64,000 bases of DNA from Acanthosepion pharaonis (taxonomy: Eukaryota; Mollusca; Cephalopoda; Sepiida; Sepiidae). The translations under genes and the position numbers were made by a program. The notes under the pieces are model-generated. The model did no database searches and was not told the origin of the DNA. It worked only from the letters and a program-made list of their open reading frames with translations. Below are positions 9,648-21,724 of this stretch, in pieces (position 1 is the stretch's first letter; each line of letters starts with the position of its first letter). Location of the stretch: positions 5,512,001 through 5,576,000 of the forward strand of contig CAHIKZ030001813.1 in assembly GCA_903632075.3 (NCBI GenBank), read 5' to 3'.

Positions 9648-9682
9648 GAAAAATAAATAAATAAATAAATAAATAAATAGAT
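9648..9682. repeat. (AAAT)n microsatellite
   Basis: Tetranucleotide array AAATAAATAAAT read directly. Confidence 0.9.
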
Positions 9683-10077
9683 AAAAATAGAAATTTAATC
9701 CAATGCTTTCGACTTGCGAGCGAATATGTTCTATGATCAGCCATACTCTCCTCTTCTCTTCACAAATTCTTTTCCTTTTTACCTACTCTTCCACCCATAA
9801 GCCAAGGGCCCGTGAACTTTGAAGTGACCCGACGCGAGAATGACCTGGTTCCAAAAATTCGCAGCTATCAGGCGTTTGACCATAAGTGAATTCCAGGCAC
9901 CATCAGGATCACCTGCTGCGATTCACGTGATCAGACCAAACTAAGCGTGTATCGAACTTTTGGCCATCACACAAACACTGCGTGATTTGCGCCCCATCCT
10001 CCTGCGTACCCGGTCAAGGACAAAGAGAACCAACGTGACTGTCTTTGGGGACAGCAAAAATCTAAAGAAGGATTTTC

Positions 10078-10480
10078 AGTTCGTAACATATAAAATTGGG
10101 GTCTACTTCCGAGAATCTTTTCTCCCAGGCTTTTTCACTCAGTAAGAATCGCACAGCTTCAGGGTATCGGCGAACTACAGGCCAAAATGTCGGTTATAGA
10201 TAGCTTTCTAGCATCACCCTCTATGGAGAAATTATGCAAGCTTAAAAAGGATGATATAGTTGAAATAGGGAAGGAATTAGAACTAGAGGTAACGAAGTCT
10301 CTGGGGAAAACGCAGCTAGTTAGGATAGTCGCTGAACACATGGTAGATAACGACGTCTTCGACATTGAAGAATTACGTCAATTATCACTAGACACGTCGG
10401 AACTTTCGCAGGCCCAACTCGAGCTCGAGAAAGCGAAAATTGAGGCCGAGCCCGAATTCGATCCACACGGCACGAAGCTC
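10078..10480 (+). pseudogene. gag: LTR-retroelement leader and gag N-terminus
   Basis: An ATG at 10187 opens MSVIDSFLASPSMEKLCKLK, followed by DDIVEIGKELELEVTKS and TSELSQAQLELEKAKIEA. I recognise this as the N-terminal gag type found in mollusc gypsy-like elements, a helical, charged domain ahead of the capsid. After KIEA the frame runs into sequence that is antisense to a protease region, so gag is cut after about 90 codons. Upstream, TTCGTAACA at 10080-10090 matches the end of the candidate LTR at 11354 and is followed by a TTGGGGTC-like primer-binding segment. The stretch is visibly more GC-rich than its surroundings, suggesting a younger insertion. Confidence 0.65.
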
Positions 10481-10935
10481 TCCACAATCAGGGACTGAGT
10501 CGCCCCTGTGTCCCGCAAGATCTTCACGGATTTCTTCTTCGTGGGGTTATCCACGGGGGATACACCACCATTAGACACAAACGGTCTATACTCCTCCCTC
10601 ACATCTTCGTCAGTGGGTTTCCTATTCATGGTAACGCTGTCGGAAGAAATTAGCCCTTGGGGTCTGTCTTGACTTAGGGCTCTGGAATCGGCATTCCGCT
10701 TCATCCAACAATTCGACACGAGGTGACCTACTTAATTGCAGTAGTGGCACATCGGGAGTTTCCTCTCTCTCCTATTCGTCTGCCGATAAACCGGTGAATG
10801 AGAACTGGGATTTTGAGATTTGGTGTCTCTCGAACTGCCCACTGAGATGAAGAAGACAGCAAAGTCTGTCGACTAGGGATGAAAGGACTGCTAGGAAACT
10901 GAATCAACCCAACGAAACGCCTGTACAAAATGCTG
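10470..10935 (-). pseudogene. Gag zinc knuckle and protease start, inverted fragment
   Basis: The minus strand reads a zinc-knuckle-like CHYCN-stop-VGHLVSNC (CX2CX4HX4C spacing, with a TAA inside), then NRKPTDEDVREEYRPFVSNG and KILRDTGATQSL. The D-T-G-A is the active-site motif of retroelement aspartic proteases. The fragment stops within a few residues after VES and faces the gag N-terminus at 10187 tail to tail. A gag-C/protease piece is therefore inverted relative to both the gag start and the LTR. Not functional. Confidence 0.7.
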
Positions 10936-10940
10936 TGGAC

Positions 10941-11354
10941 CCCCGAACGCTTGCGAAAGAAAAGGAATCCAGGAAAATCGCCGGCCGGCTAAAATATTGT
11001 TTTAGCATAAGAACTCTCGTTTCGGCGAATCAGAATTTTGTGTGAAAATATCGACTCGACTGACAGATAAATTGATTCTCTTGATCTTTTTTATGTATAT
11101 ATGTATATATTCGCTCGCACCTTCTGTTCTTTAATGATCCCCTTCCCCTTTGTTAAATGAATGTTCTTTTTTTCTTTCTTTATCGATCTATATATTTATA
11201 AATAAATGTTTTATTTTGAAATCCATCATCTTGTGTCTGTTCTTTGTTGATTCCCTTGTGTCGCTTCCATTTCTGAGTGAAGACCGAGAAAAGATCCGAC
11301 GTTTTCCTTTTTTTTTAAACCCGTGGTTCATCTACATGCTATAAGTTCGTAACA
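10941..11354 (+). repeat. Candidate LTR of the gag element
   Basis: A TG...CA bounded segment: TGTGGACCCCCGAACGCTTG at the left, GTTCGTAACA at the right. The right end repeats the 11 bases AGTTCGTAACA found before the gag leader at about 10090. AATAAATG near 11203 could be its polyadenylation signal. No second full copy exists in the window, so the boundaries are tentative. Confidence 0.45.
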
Positions 11355-11361
11355 ATACATA

Positions 11362-11387
11362 CATCTATCTATCTATCTATCTATCTA

Positions 11388-11447
<60 letters not shown>
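11362..11447. repeat. (ATCT)n(AT)n microsatellite
   Basis: Compound tetra/dinucleotide array read directly. Confidence 0.95.
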
Positions 11448-11449
<2 letters not shown>

Positions 11450-11450
<1 letters not shown>

Positions 11451-11700
11451 CTGGGGCATATAATGAGGAAAGTGGGTGTGGAAAATTTTATACTTGCAGG
11501 ACAGATTGATGTCAAGTGAGACAGAGGAAAACAAAATATAAATACTTAATGAGCTTGACTAAGTGGTTGGCAAAACAGGGTTTTGGAGAAATAATCAAAA
11601 GACAAATTTATTGAGAGCTAAAAAGGCTAGGAAAATGTGGAGAGCTATGATCACCTACATCTAGAGGGAACATGGCACATAATGAAAAAGAAATGTAAAA
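11450..11700 (+). pseudogene. LINE family B 3' terminus
   Basis: Contains GAGCTTGACTAAGTGG and GTGGAGAGCTATGATCACC then GGAACATGGCACATAATG. These parallel segments at 23.67-23.95, 30.1 and 57.2-57.5 kb, where the translation reads L-x-x-L-C-K-W-M and W-R-A-M-I-T. This is the last part of the reverse transcriptase and 3' end of an RTE-like LINE, 5' truncated and frameshifted. Confidence 0.6.
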
Positions 11701-12412
11701 TGTGAAATTGGAATTAAAAATTTCATGCATGTAATTTACAAGATAAATTTCTCTGAAAATCATGATAAATTTTTCCCCCAGAAACTCGTACCAAATAATG
11801 AAAATGAGCTTCCAGGAAGATGTTTTAAGAGAAAGTTGTTAATGTGTAACTAACCAGAAAAGTACATTAAGAAATGGCAAAGAATTTCTATCCAGTGTAT
11901 GAACAAATATTAAGAACTATGAATTTTTTTATCAATGGCTAGTGCTACAAACAGAGTTGTAAAGAAATCTGTGTTAAATACACTTGGACAAAAAGAGATA
12001 TTTAATTATAGCAAAATGTAAATGCAATTTATGAAATTGTTTTTGATAAAAAGATCCAGAAAACAACAAATAAAAATTTGATGATAAAATATAATTTCAG
12101 TCATATTTTCATTGCTGAGAACCTATTTCCCAAAAATTATTTTATTGTCTACCTGAAAATATATTTAAAACACACAGGTAGTTTAATAAGTAGTGGCAAG
12201 TTTGCTGTTGAGAAAATAACACTCTTCCTCTCATAAGTGATGGCTAGTTGAATAAAAACAACTACTGCTACTGTGATGTTAATTCCTGCCCTTTCTGTTT
12301 GGCTGAAGGGTAGAGTGTATAAGGAGACATCAGTGTTGTTAGATTTGACTATTTTCAAAGCCCACTGCCACTAAATATTGAATTTTACAACTTATAACTT
12401 TTAGGATTACTG
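11701..12412. other. AT-rich spacer, no gene seen
   Basis: No repeat or coding signal I can support. Confidence 0.4.
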
Positions 12413-12725
12413 AAGGAGGCACAGTGGAGTAATGGATAGTGGCACAGGCTGAGGGATTGGAGAGCTGAGTTCAAATTCCAATCAAATCCATTACATTCAC
12501 TTACATGCTAATACCCTTGGGAAAGATATGAATCCTCTTCCTCTTCTCCCAGCTATGGGTAAATAGCAGAACAGACCAGGTTCTGTAGCCTTGGATGGCA
12601 ACTAGTCTACTGCAGAAAGAAATGACAACCTACTGCAGGAAAAAATCTGCCTTGTCAGCCATGTATTGAAAGATACATGATTGCCCAAGCATGTATCACG
12701 CATGACACATAACTGACTGATAAAT
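12413..12725 (+). repeat. tRNA-derived SINE (copy 1)
   Basis: The head has tRNA-like boxes (GTGGAGTAATGGATAGTGGC; GAGTTCAAATTCC), then a body with CCATTACATTCACTTACATG, CTGCAGAAAGAAATG and GTATTGAAAGATACATGAT, ending in ACTGACTGATAAATC. The copy at 35.55-35.85 kb matches throughout. This is a pol III SINE of a type known in cephalopods. Confidence 0.8.
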
Positions 12726-12941
12726 CAATAGAAAATTTTGTAGAATTGGTCTTTCAAATATAGCTCAATTCATTATTTGTAGCTCAAACTACTAAATAAT
12801 GCTGGTCAAAGTTGTGGTGTGGGATGCATACTCAAATATAGAAGTTACATTTCAAGTAACTGAAAGTTTTTTACAGTATCAATTTGGTTTAAAAATATTT
12901 ACTGTAAATAATTGTGTTCAGTCTCACTGAATAACACACAG

Positions 12942-13560
12942 TCTATTTTTTTTTAAAGTTCATTCCAAGCAAGGCAGTGAAGCCATTAAGACATAAGGGG
13001 TAGAAAATTTGGAAACAGAAATATTACTAATGAGTGAGAACAAAAAGAGTAATCAGGAGGATGGTAGATAGCGTCTGACATTGCATTTAAATTTTTTAAG
13101 ATTAAAGTTGGCTGGAAATCATGTAGCCAAAAGGGAACTCCACATGCAAGAACTACAACAAAAGAGACAGTTATCATAGAACTTACAGTTGCATCTCGCT
13201 AATTCAACTGTAAATTGATTACATCTCAATGGCAATCTAGTACTGTGCTTAGATTATAAAAAGTCTAGGTACCATAGCAAGATACTTATCTGAACAATAA
13301 CCATGAAAATATTTATAGAAAAGGCATGGAGAGGCAACCTTATGGTGATGGGAAAGTGACTGAATCTGAGATGCCAGATCAGAACCAATAATATTGTTGA
13401 TTCTTCTTTGAATTTTATCAAGGAGCTCTAGATAAATAGCAGAAGCCCCAGATGATATGTGGCAACAATATTCTAAGCATGAGCAAATGATAGACTTATA
13501 GATATGTAGAATAGATTCTGGAGAGAAAAACTGTGTTTCTCAATAAAGTGAATAAACAGT
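12942..13560 (-). pseudogene. LINE family A 3' end
   Basis: The plus strand begins with poly-T then TTCATTCCAAGCAAGGCAG and ACATAAGGGG, the complement of the family A 3' terminus with its poly-A tail. Decayed RT tail sequence follows up to the complement of the ILQIYKS region near 13500. The copy is 5' truncated with many stops. Confidence 0.7.
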
Positions 13561-16064
13561 CTTAGCAGATTATAACATTCCTTAAATTGTAACAAAAAGC
13601 AAAAAAAGAATTAACATCTTATATAAAACAACAGGCAATTAAAGTATAGTGTAAGACCCCAGTGTTAAGTTTTAAGTGTAGGGTAAGACCAGAAAGTAAA
13701 TCACTTTTAAGGTTCCAAAATGGAAAACTTTGAAATAATCTGATAGCAACAAAAATTAGGTTAGAATTAGTATTTGAATGGCTAACAAAAACATGTCTGT
13801 CCTGCACACCAGATACAATTACAAATTAGATCATTGAATTTTAGTTTGATCTCCAAAATAGAGGAAATTTGGAAGCCTGGTACAAACTTGACTTAAAATG
13901 AATATAAAGTGATATCCATGTTTATAAAATGAAATGCAACAAAACCCAATGTAATTTCATCTAACCAGCAAACCTGATGACTTCAGTAGAGAAGACTATA
14001 TACAATGCTTATATAAAAATCTTTGGGGAAATGTCATCTCTGTTCTTTAGAAAATAAGAGAGATTTTCAGAAGTTTGTCAGAACTTTTGTTTTCTGTTCA
14101 GTTCCAATGAATTGATATTTTACTAGTGTTGCAATCTTTTAAGTCTATACAACTAAATGACTTTATATATTAGATTTTGTGAGTTATTAAAAATGTGTCC
14201 TTATCTGTTGAATCAGTTTTAAGTTCAATTTTAAAGCTTCATACTCTCAACATGTATATCAGTTTAGCAATCTGAAATTCAGGACATTTCATACAAATGC
14301 AGTTTACAATTGCACAGTATTAATCAACTTTCATCTTAACAATGCAGATAGATATCTCACATAAACTTTCAGATTTCAATAAATATTTCTTTTATATATT
14401 AGTAAAACATAAAGTTGCTAATAATTTGAGATGAAGTGTAGGTCTTGGTTACTCAGGTAAACTTAACTTTGATAAAGCAATCAATCAAATCTTAGTCAGG
14501 TGAGCCTATAATGAGCCTTTTAGGGCATCTGCGTTTTCACTGTCAAGTCTGTTCAGATAACAGCTTGTCAGAGTTGGGATAAATTTAGTTAATGCTAAAC
14601 TTCAGCTGGCTGAACACTGGAAACTTAATCCATCCTTAATAGATGAAAAAGACTTCCAGGATGAGTTAATACTAATTTTAGATGACTAATTAAAGCAATA
14701 ATTTTGTGCTTGGGTAAAGATATAATAACTAAGTACAAGTTAGGATAGTTTTCTCATTTATTGTAAGTGAAACAGTTGAATTTAGCCATGAACAGCCCAT
14801 TACAACCTGATCCATGTAACATTTGCTAATTAAAAGAGCTGCATATATAATAACCATTTACATTGTTGTGTCCAGAAATAAATAAAAATGAATTATAGTA
14901 TTAAATGAATAATTATAATTATAATAAAATATTTATAACAATTATAATTATCATTGCACTCATTCTAAACCAATGAGAAGTACCCCACTTTTCTCCTCTA
15001 CACACAGAAATACATGACATTCTCACCATTAGACAAGCAGTTCACATGGTTAGGTCATTAACACATATGTCAATGAAAATTTCATCTTTTTATTTTTCAG
15101 GCCATTATAGTAACATTTATCTTTTAGCATTCAAGAAAATTTTGAGTTAACTCCAGGCACTTTTTGTACTTTTCTAACTAAATTATCTGGACACTCATTA
15201 AACACATCTATAAAAAAAACATACAAGAAAGACTGTATACACTTTGCTTATTCTTTATCTTACCCTTCTGCCGGATTCTGATCCATATTTGATCTACATT
15301 TGATCCAACCTCACAATTTTACTCAGTATTACTCTCATGCCTCCAATACCAGAATACAACTAGATAATAAAAAATATTTGTTTTGTTGTTTTTACTCATT
15401 TTTACAAGTATTTTTGTATATATAAATGTTAAAGGGTTTATAATTATCTACTCAGAGTTATAACTCCAATACAACATGAACAGTCTTTTACTGATATACA
15501 AAACAAATTGTCTTTGAATAATTTTAACATTACAGAAGAACATTATAACAAAATAATTGATGAACATTCCACTTGAACTGCTTTAATATAAAATTTTTCA
15601 CTCAGCAATTCCTTGTCACGTTTCAACTGAGAAGAACATTTGTTTACTGTTGTAACTCCAAAAGAAAGAAATATAATTTGAGCAAGAACTACTTCTCATG
15701 ACAGAACACTCAACAACAAAAACTATTACAATCTTATATGGTGGGAACTAATAAGTCAATTGTTGTTACCATTTTCTTGCATTATTATTTACCCATTAGT
15801 ATGAAAATTTAATTTGCACAGTCGCTTAACCTTACCTAACCTACAAAATTCATTTGAACAACTAACAGAATTAGTGCAGTAGAAGAAAAAGTGCAAATAA
15901 TTTTCTTGCAAATATGTCCTTTTCAGCAAACACTATCACAAATGCTAAGCATTCTCTTTAAAACAGATCAATCAGAAGAACTTAAATTTAAGTCAGGATT
16001 TAAGTGCATACATTCTGTGTAGAAATCTCTATATTATTTTTCAGTTAAATTAAAGTTCCTTTAA
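13561..16064. other. AT-rich region, no gene seen
   Basis: About 2.5 kb of low-GC sequence without a credible frame, terminal repeat or long simple array. It probably holds unrecognised, old repeat sequence. Confidence 0.35.
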
Positions 16065-16770
16065 CTAGTTTTTTTTTCATCATTTCACCTCAAGCAATGC
16101 AGTAAATTCTCTAAGACACAAGGGGTTACTGAGTGTGAAAGAATAAGAAATATTATTAAGGAAGGAGAACAATAGAAGAAGAGTAATCAAAAAGACACAA
16201 TTGATATTGCATTTAATTTCTTAAAGATCAAAGTTGGCTGGGATGAAAGAAGCCAGAAGAGAGTTCCATAAGTGAGAAGTGTGAGAAAAGAAACTGTTGC
16301 CATAGAAGTTATGTTTACAAATACCCAATTCAACTGTAAATTAATGAGACATTGTTGCCAATCTGGTACTGCACTGAAGTCTATGTATCATAGATGAAAG
16401 TTTATTTGAATAATTATCATGGAAGTATTTATACAAAAGTCACAGGAAGTTACATGACGGCAATTGAAAAGTGACTGGAGCTGAGATGCCAGATCAGGAC
16501 CATTAATATTACTGATTCCTCTTTGAACTTCATCAAGAATCTCAAAATATATAGCAGGAGCACCATATCATCTATAGCAGCAATATTCAAAACATAGCTG
16601 AAAATTATAAATATGTTAAGACAGATTCTAGAGAGAAAATTCTCTAGCTTGACACAGTGAACTAACTTTCTTAGCAGGGAATACCTGCTATTGTTTCAAT
16701 ATAACCTTTCGACTTCAAGCCAGCTGAGAATCTTAGCTCAAGAAGGTGAACTGAGTCACTCTCCTGCAGT
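16065..16770 (-). pseudogene. LINE family A 3' end
   Basis: Starts with poly-T, then CATTTCACCTCAAGCAATGC and ACACAAGGGGTTACTGAG, matching the family A terminus. It continues through degraded RT sequence to about 16770, where AAGATCATCTATGCTGACAT marks the region corresponding to the MADAQLHES segment of the longest copy. Strongly decayed. Confidence 0.65.
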
Positions 16771-17528
16771 TTAAGATCATCTATGCTGACATGAAGCCGA
16801 AAGGGGTCTCTCAGATGTTTAATGGAAAGAAGTTTAATCTGAGTGTTTATAGTTTGAGAATTAAAACAGCTTTTCAATGTTTTTCTTTTCTATTGCAGCT
16901 TTTTTATTCATGTTTTTGTAAAATAAAATACTGTGAGAAAAAATTCTGGATCATTAGGAAAATAAATATTATTCTGTTCATCTTATTTTTGATCTACATC
17001 ATTGAAAAATCAAGTATCAAATTAAGACAAAAGGAAGTCAAGTGTTTAAAGAGGGCAATAATTATTAGTTTTAATAGGATTACTATGGAAGAAAGGTTTA
17101 TTCTCCAATTACTATTTCCCCCATTATGGGCATTATTATATTCATGATATAATAACACTGTATTTCATGGAATAGCTGAAAGAGAAAAGAATGACAAAAA
17201 TTCTTTGTTCTCCCAGAGAGTTTTCTGATGCTAAATCATACATATATTTATTGTTGCCAGAATTATATATCCTATTTTACACACATATATATTTATATAT
17301 ACATATATACATTTGTCCCACACAGAAAAATTATAAAATGTATGCAACAACAAGCAGTGTCTAAAAAATGGGGAACCTTACTTGTAATATTTCCAGGAGG
17401 GAAAACTGGGGTTACAGTAGTTTCTCTATGAACCTGGTAAGGCCATGTGGTTTTTCCTGTAAAACATACTACTGTGGCTTAGGGACATACTTTTTCTCCA
17501 GGCTTTACATAGCAACTGTTCTTCATTG
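16771..17528. other. AT-rich spacer, no gene seen
   Basis: Contains short accidental frames only, plus an AT-rich simple stretch near 17285-17310. Confidence 0.4.
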
Positions 17529-17536
17529 CTCTATCA

Positions 17537-19932
17537 CAGGGGTGGGCTAACTATGAAACAAAGGCCACATCTGGCCTGCCAAGGCTTTTAATGTGGCTCT
17601 CTATTACTTTTATAATATTTGCAAATTTAATAAAAAAACTTTCTGGGTATTTAAAAATTGTATAAAACTTCTCAGAAGAAACATTTGTAATAATTCCATG
17701 AATTTTAGTTTAAGTATCATTTTGCAGGTTATTTATAAACAAGATTTAGTGAGAGTTGTCATTTTACAGTGTTTTTAGAATTTGATTCTATTTTTTAGTA
17801 AGATTCTAAAACAATGGAAAACAGTCACCCATAATGAGTTCTAAAAGATGTAAAGTTGATTTTGAATGCATATTTTTAAGAAGGAATTGACTGAAAAGTA
17901 TTTCTTCATAGAAAATGGTACATAAGCTGTGTGTCTAATTCGCCATGATACTTGTGCAGTATTCAAGGAATATAATTTGAAAAAACATTTTCAGTCGAAA
18001 CATATTTTATTTTCTAGAGAACAGAGATGACATTTCACCAAAGATTTTTAGATAAGCATTGTATATAGTCTTCTCTACTTAACTTCAGCCCAAAATTTTC
18101 CACACAAGAACTGCAAAACAAAGCAACGAATATGGTTAAAAAACTGAAATACCAACAAGGCATACTTTTTAAATGTACATCTGCACAAGAGCTTGCAACA
18201 AAGGCAAACTTTATATTGGCAAATAAGATCGCAAAACATAACAAGCCATTTTCTGACAGAATTTGTGAAAGAATGTATGATTGATGCAATTGATACTGTC
18301 TCCGGAAGTAAAATCAAAAGTAGAAGCAATTTCATTGTCACAGAGAAGTATTGTTTGTAGAATAGATGCCATTGCTGAAAACTTGCCTGGGAAACTTTTG
18401 GATACTGCAGATAAATTCCAGTGGGTCTCAATCGCTTTAGATAAGTTGCTGATTTTCATTCATTGTAAGGATGAAAATTTCAATATCAGAGAACTGTTGT
18501 CAATGGAGAATTTCAATGACACTACTACTGGAATGATTTACATTGAAAGTCTCATGTATTGTCTGGAAAATTCATAGTTATGCCTTGATAAATTTGTGAG
18601 CATAACAACTGATAGGGCACCTGCTTTAACTGGGACACATTGTGAACTTGTCAAACAGCTAAATGACAAGATTCCGTCAAACTTCCCATTTCACAAGTAG
18701 TTTTCATTTCAATGCATAATTTACTAAGAAAGTCTTCACAAAACAAAATTGGATTTTAAACACGTGATTGTTCCAGTGGTATGTGCAGTAAATGTGATAA
18801 GATCAAGGGGACTTAACCACAGACAGTTTCAAAATTTGTTGCAAGAAATTAAGTCTGATTTTTCTGATGTATTGTATCACATCAATGTAAGGTGGCTAAG
18901 TCTTGGAAAAGTTTTGAAGAAAGTATGGGACCTCAAAGAAGAGAATTTCATGTTTTTTTAAATAAAAGATGTGGCTTGTGACTTCTCCACTAAAATAAAG
19001 GATGCAGAATGGGTGTGTTATTTTATCATTTGCTACAGATACCATGCAAAACATGAATGAGCTCAAGACAAAACTTCAAGGTAAAGGTGTCTTTGCTCAT
19101 GTTTTATTTGTGGAGATAAAATTCTTTCAGACCAAGCTTACACTTTTTGCTAAACAACTGTCTGATCAAAACTTTGCTCACTTCCCCCTTCTGAAAGATC
19201 AGCCTGTTGAAAATACATCTGCACAAAAATACAGCGGACAGATCACAGCCTTGAAGGAAGAATTTGTTAGGAGATTAGTAGATTTCAAAGCAAAAGAGCC
19301 GCAGTTCAACATTCAGAGCTCTCCATTCACCTCTGACATTGAAACTGCGACTAATGAACTAATGGAACTCATAGATCTCCAAGATGACAATGCTTTGAAG
19401 TATAGCTTTGAAAACAAAACTTTAATTGAATTTTATGCATCTCTTCACCCAGTGCATTTAAAAAACTTGAAAGACTTTTCAAGAAAATTGTTTGTTCTGT
19501 TTGCATCCACTTACATATGTAAGCAAACTTTTTCCAAGTATGAAAATTATCAAAAGATCTCTTTTGACAAATTCAAATTTTCAAGCAGTATTAAGAATTA
19601 GCACTAGCTGCTTGGATCCACATATAAGCAAACTAGTCAACGACTGCAGTAGACTATATCAATCTCATTAATTATACACCTACCATTGTCCTTACAATAC
19701 ATTTTTCTTGCATTTAGTCAATTATTTATGCTATAATACAATTTTAAATTATAGTGAATTGTAATTAAACTTTAGAACTAGCAAGATGTTTTTAATAATT
19801 AACTGATCATGAAAATTTTTCACTGTTTCATGCTGTTACATTTTCAATATACAATCTTCAAAAGCATTTAGCCCAGTAGCTATACCCATAGTAACAATGT
19901 ACCCAATAAGAAAAGTAATTGCCCACTCTTGT
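17537..19932 (+). mobile_element. Near-full-length decayed hAT transposon
   Basis: The left end CAGGGGTGGGCTAACT (17537) and right end, whose complement reads CAAGAGTGGGCAATTACT (ending 19932), form imperfect terminal inverted repeats of the CAGGGGTGGGCAAAC hAT type. Flanking 8-mers CTCTATCA (17529-17536) and TTCTATCC (19933-19940) agree at 6 of 8 bases, fitting an aged hAT target duplication. A transposase remnant fills the interior. The length of about 2.4 kb suits an autonomous element. Confidence 0.75.
17831..19601 (+). pseudogene. hAT transposase, ZBED5/GTF2IRD2-like, broken
   Basis: ATG at 17834 starts MSSKRCKVDFEC, the typical opening of GTF2IRD2/ZBED-like hAT proteins. A BED-finger remnant follows after a frameshift at about 17932: CLIRHDTCAVFKEYNLKKHF then QSKH, in which the second cysteine of C-x-x-C is Arg. 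Downstream pieces include YIVFST-like sequence, KVEAISLSQRSIVCRIDAIA (18.3 kb), SITTDRAPALTGTHCELVKQ, DFSDVLYHINVRWLSLGKVL and, from 19002, a last 199-codon open stretch with FYASLHPVHLKNL and FASTYICKQTFSKY, equivalent to the C-terminal hAT dimerisation domain. At least five stops or frameshifts separate these. It once excised and inserted DNA; it is inactive now. Confidence 0.8.
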
Positions 19933-20089
19933 TCTATCCTCTTACATCACACACCGGCTGTCACATGACCCTTGTGACTTTATCTCAATGAAAGGGTGTC
20001 TCTGCAAGAGTGTGCAGTAACAACAGGAAATCCACAATACCTCCTTTATTCAATCAATTTGAAGTCCAGATTTTCTCAGCTGCTTTGCT

Positions 20090-21722
20090 CAGAAATTATC
20101 ATTCAATTCAACACTCGTACCCACACCTGATTTTCCCCCTAGAACTGAGTCTCTATTAAGTGAGATGCACATAACCCCATCGATGCTATCAGACATTGTC
20201 TCTAAATCAGACTCCCATAAGGCTAGTGGTGGGGATGGGATACCAGCTGTTGTCTTGAGGCAATGTGCTCCTGAACTGGCTCCTGTCCTCTCCAAAGTAT
20301 ACAACTACTGCCTCACCAACTCTTGCTTTCCAGCCTGTTGGAAGTCCTCATCTATTGTCCCTGACTTTAAGAACTCTAGAGAGTTTTCTGACCCATCTAG
20401 CTACCATCCTATCAGTCTCTTACCACTCTCTGGTAAAGTCTTCAAAGAATGCTGAAGTGGTTAAGCACCTTGCATCCCATGATCTGCTCTCTGACAAGCA
20501 ATATGGTTTCTGCTTTGCCTGATCTACTGCTGATGTGCTCACAGACATAACTGAATTTGTTTAACAAGCATATCACAATAACAGAAACGCTCGAGCCATA
20601 GCTCTAGATATCTTTAAAGCATTTGATAGGGTTTGGCATGCCAGCCTTCTTCATAAGATTCAGGGATACAGCATTACAGGATGATTATTTAACTTAATAC
20701 AATCATTCCTGTCAAACCATGAAACGAAGGTTGTCCTAACAAGCTTTCCTTTCACACAAATGCTGGTGTTCTCCAAGGCTCTATCCTGGGTCCTACACTG
20801 TTTGTGATCTTCATTAATAATTTTCCTGATGTTGTCAGTTCCCAAGTAGACATCTATGCAGACGACACTGCTATTTACTCCTGCATCAATAGTAAATATG
20901 GTATCACTGACAAAACTAACCTGGCTGTTAGTCTCAAAAAGGACCTCCAATCAGTGGTTGACTGGGGCAGGAAATGGTTTGTAAATTTCAATGTCTCCAA
21001 AATGAAGCTGCTCTCATTTATCCACCACAGAAAACCCTTCGTGCCTCCCGTCAGAATGGCTGATGCCCAACTCCATGAGAGCACCTATCTGCACCTGCTT
21101 GGCCTCACGCTGTCCACTAACCTGAAGTTGAACAACTACATTGAATCTATAGCTTCATTTACCACAAGGAAAGTTGGTTCTTGTGTAGTGCCAGAAAGTT
21201 TTTCCCGCCTGAGTCCATCCTTCAAATCTATAAGGTCCTCGACAAAATCCAGAGATGGATATGCAATGTGATGGGTCCTCATCTGGCATCTTGTCTACAG
21301 TCACTTTCTCACAGATGTACCATGTCTTCCCTCTGTCTCTTCTCCAAGTATTTTCATAGCAACTGCTCCAACAAGCTACTTTCACTGGTTTCCAGACTTC
21401 ATAAATTTAAGCATGCTACTAGGTTGGCATCTAAGTCCCACACTTTCACTATCAAAATGGTTAAATATAGCCATCTCTTCTACTCCAACAGCTTCTTATC
21501 TCCCACTTCCCATCTCTTACTTGCTTCTCTGATAACTATAATCTTCAAATATTCAAATGTAATGTCAATCAACATCTTCTGATGCCTTGATCTTGTTTCC
21601 CGTCTACTCTCTTTATCCTTTCCTCAAACACTTACTCTTACTCTTGCTTTCACACTCTGTAACCCTTTGTGTGTTAGTGGCACTCCCACCTTGCTTTTGG
21701 CAAAAATGCTTTAAAAAAAAAA
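20090..21722 (+). pseudogene. LINE family A, longest copy (reverse transcriptase)
   Basis: Non-LTR reverse transcriptase in pieces: HKASGGDGIPAVVLRQCAPE (finger region, about 20220), YHPISLLPLSGKVF, SDKQYGF, ALDIFKAFDRVWH (motif A, D intact, about 20610), FINNFPDVVSSQVDIYADDT (motif C, YADD, about 20850), then the thumb and C-terminal stretch shared with the other copies. Stops and frameshifts occur at about 20450, 20520, 20560, 20680, 20760 and 21170. The 3' end has GTAACCCTTTGTGTGTTAG, TGGCACTCCCACCTTGC and a poly-A run at 21712-21724. The clade is probably jockey/CR1-like, judged by motif style only. No endonuclease or ORF1 is present, so it is 5' truncated. Confidence 0.85.
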
Positions 21723-21724
21723 AA

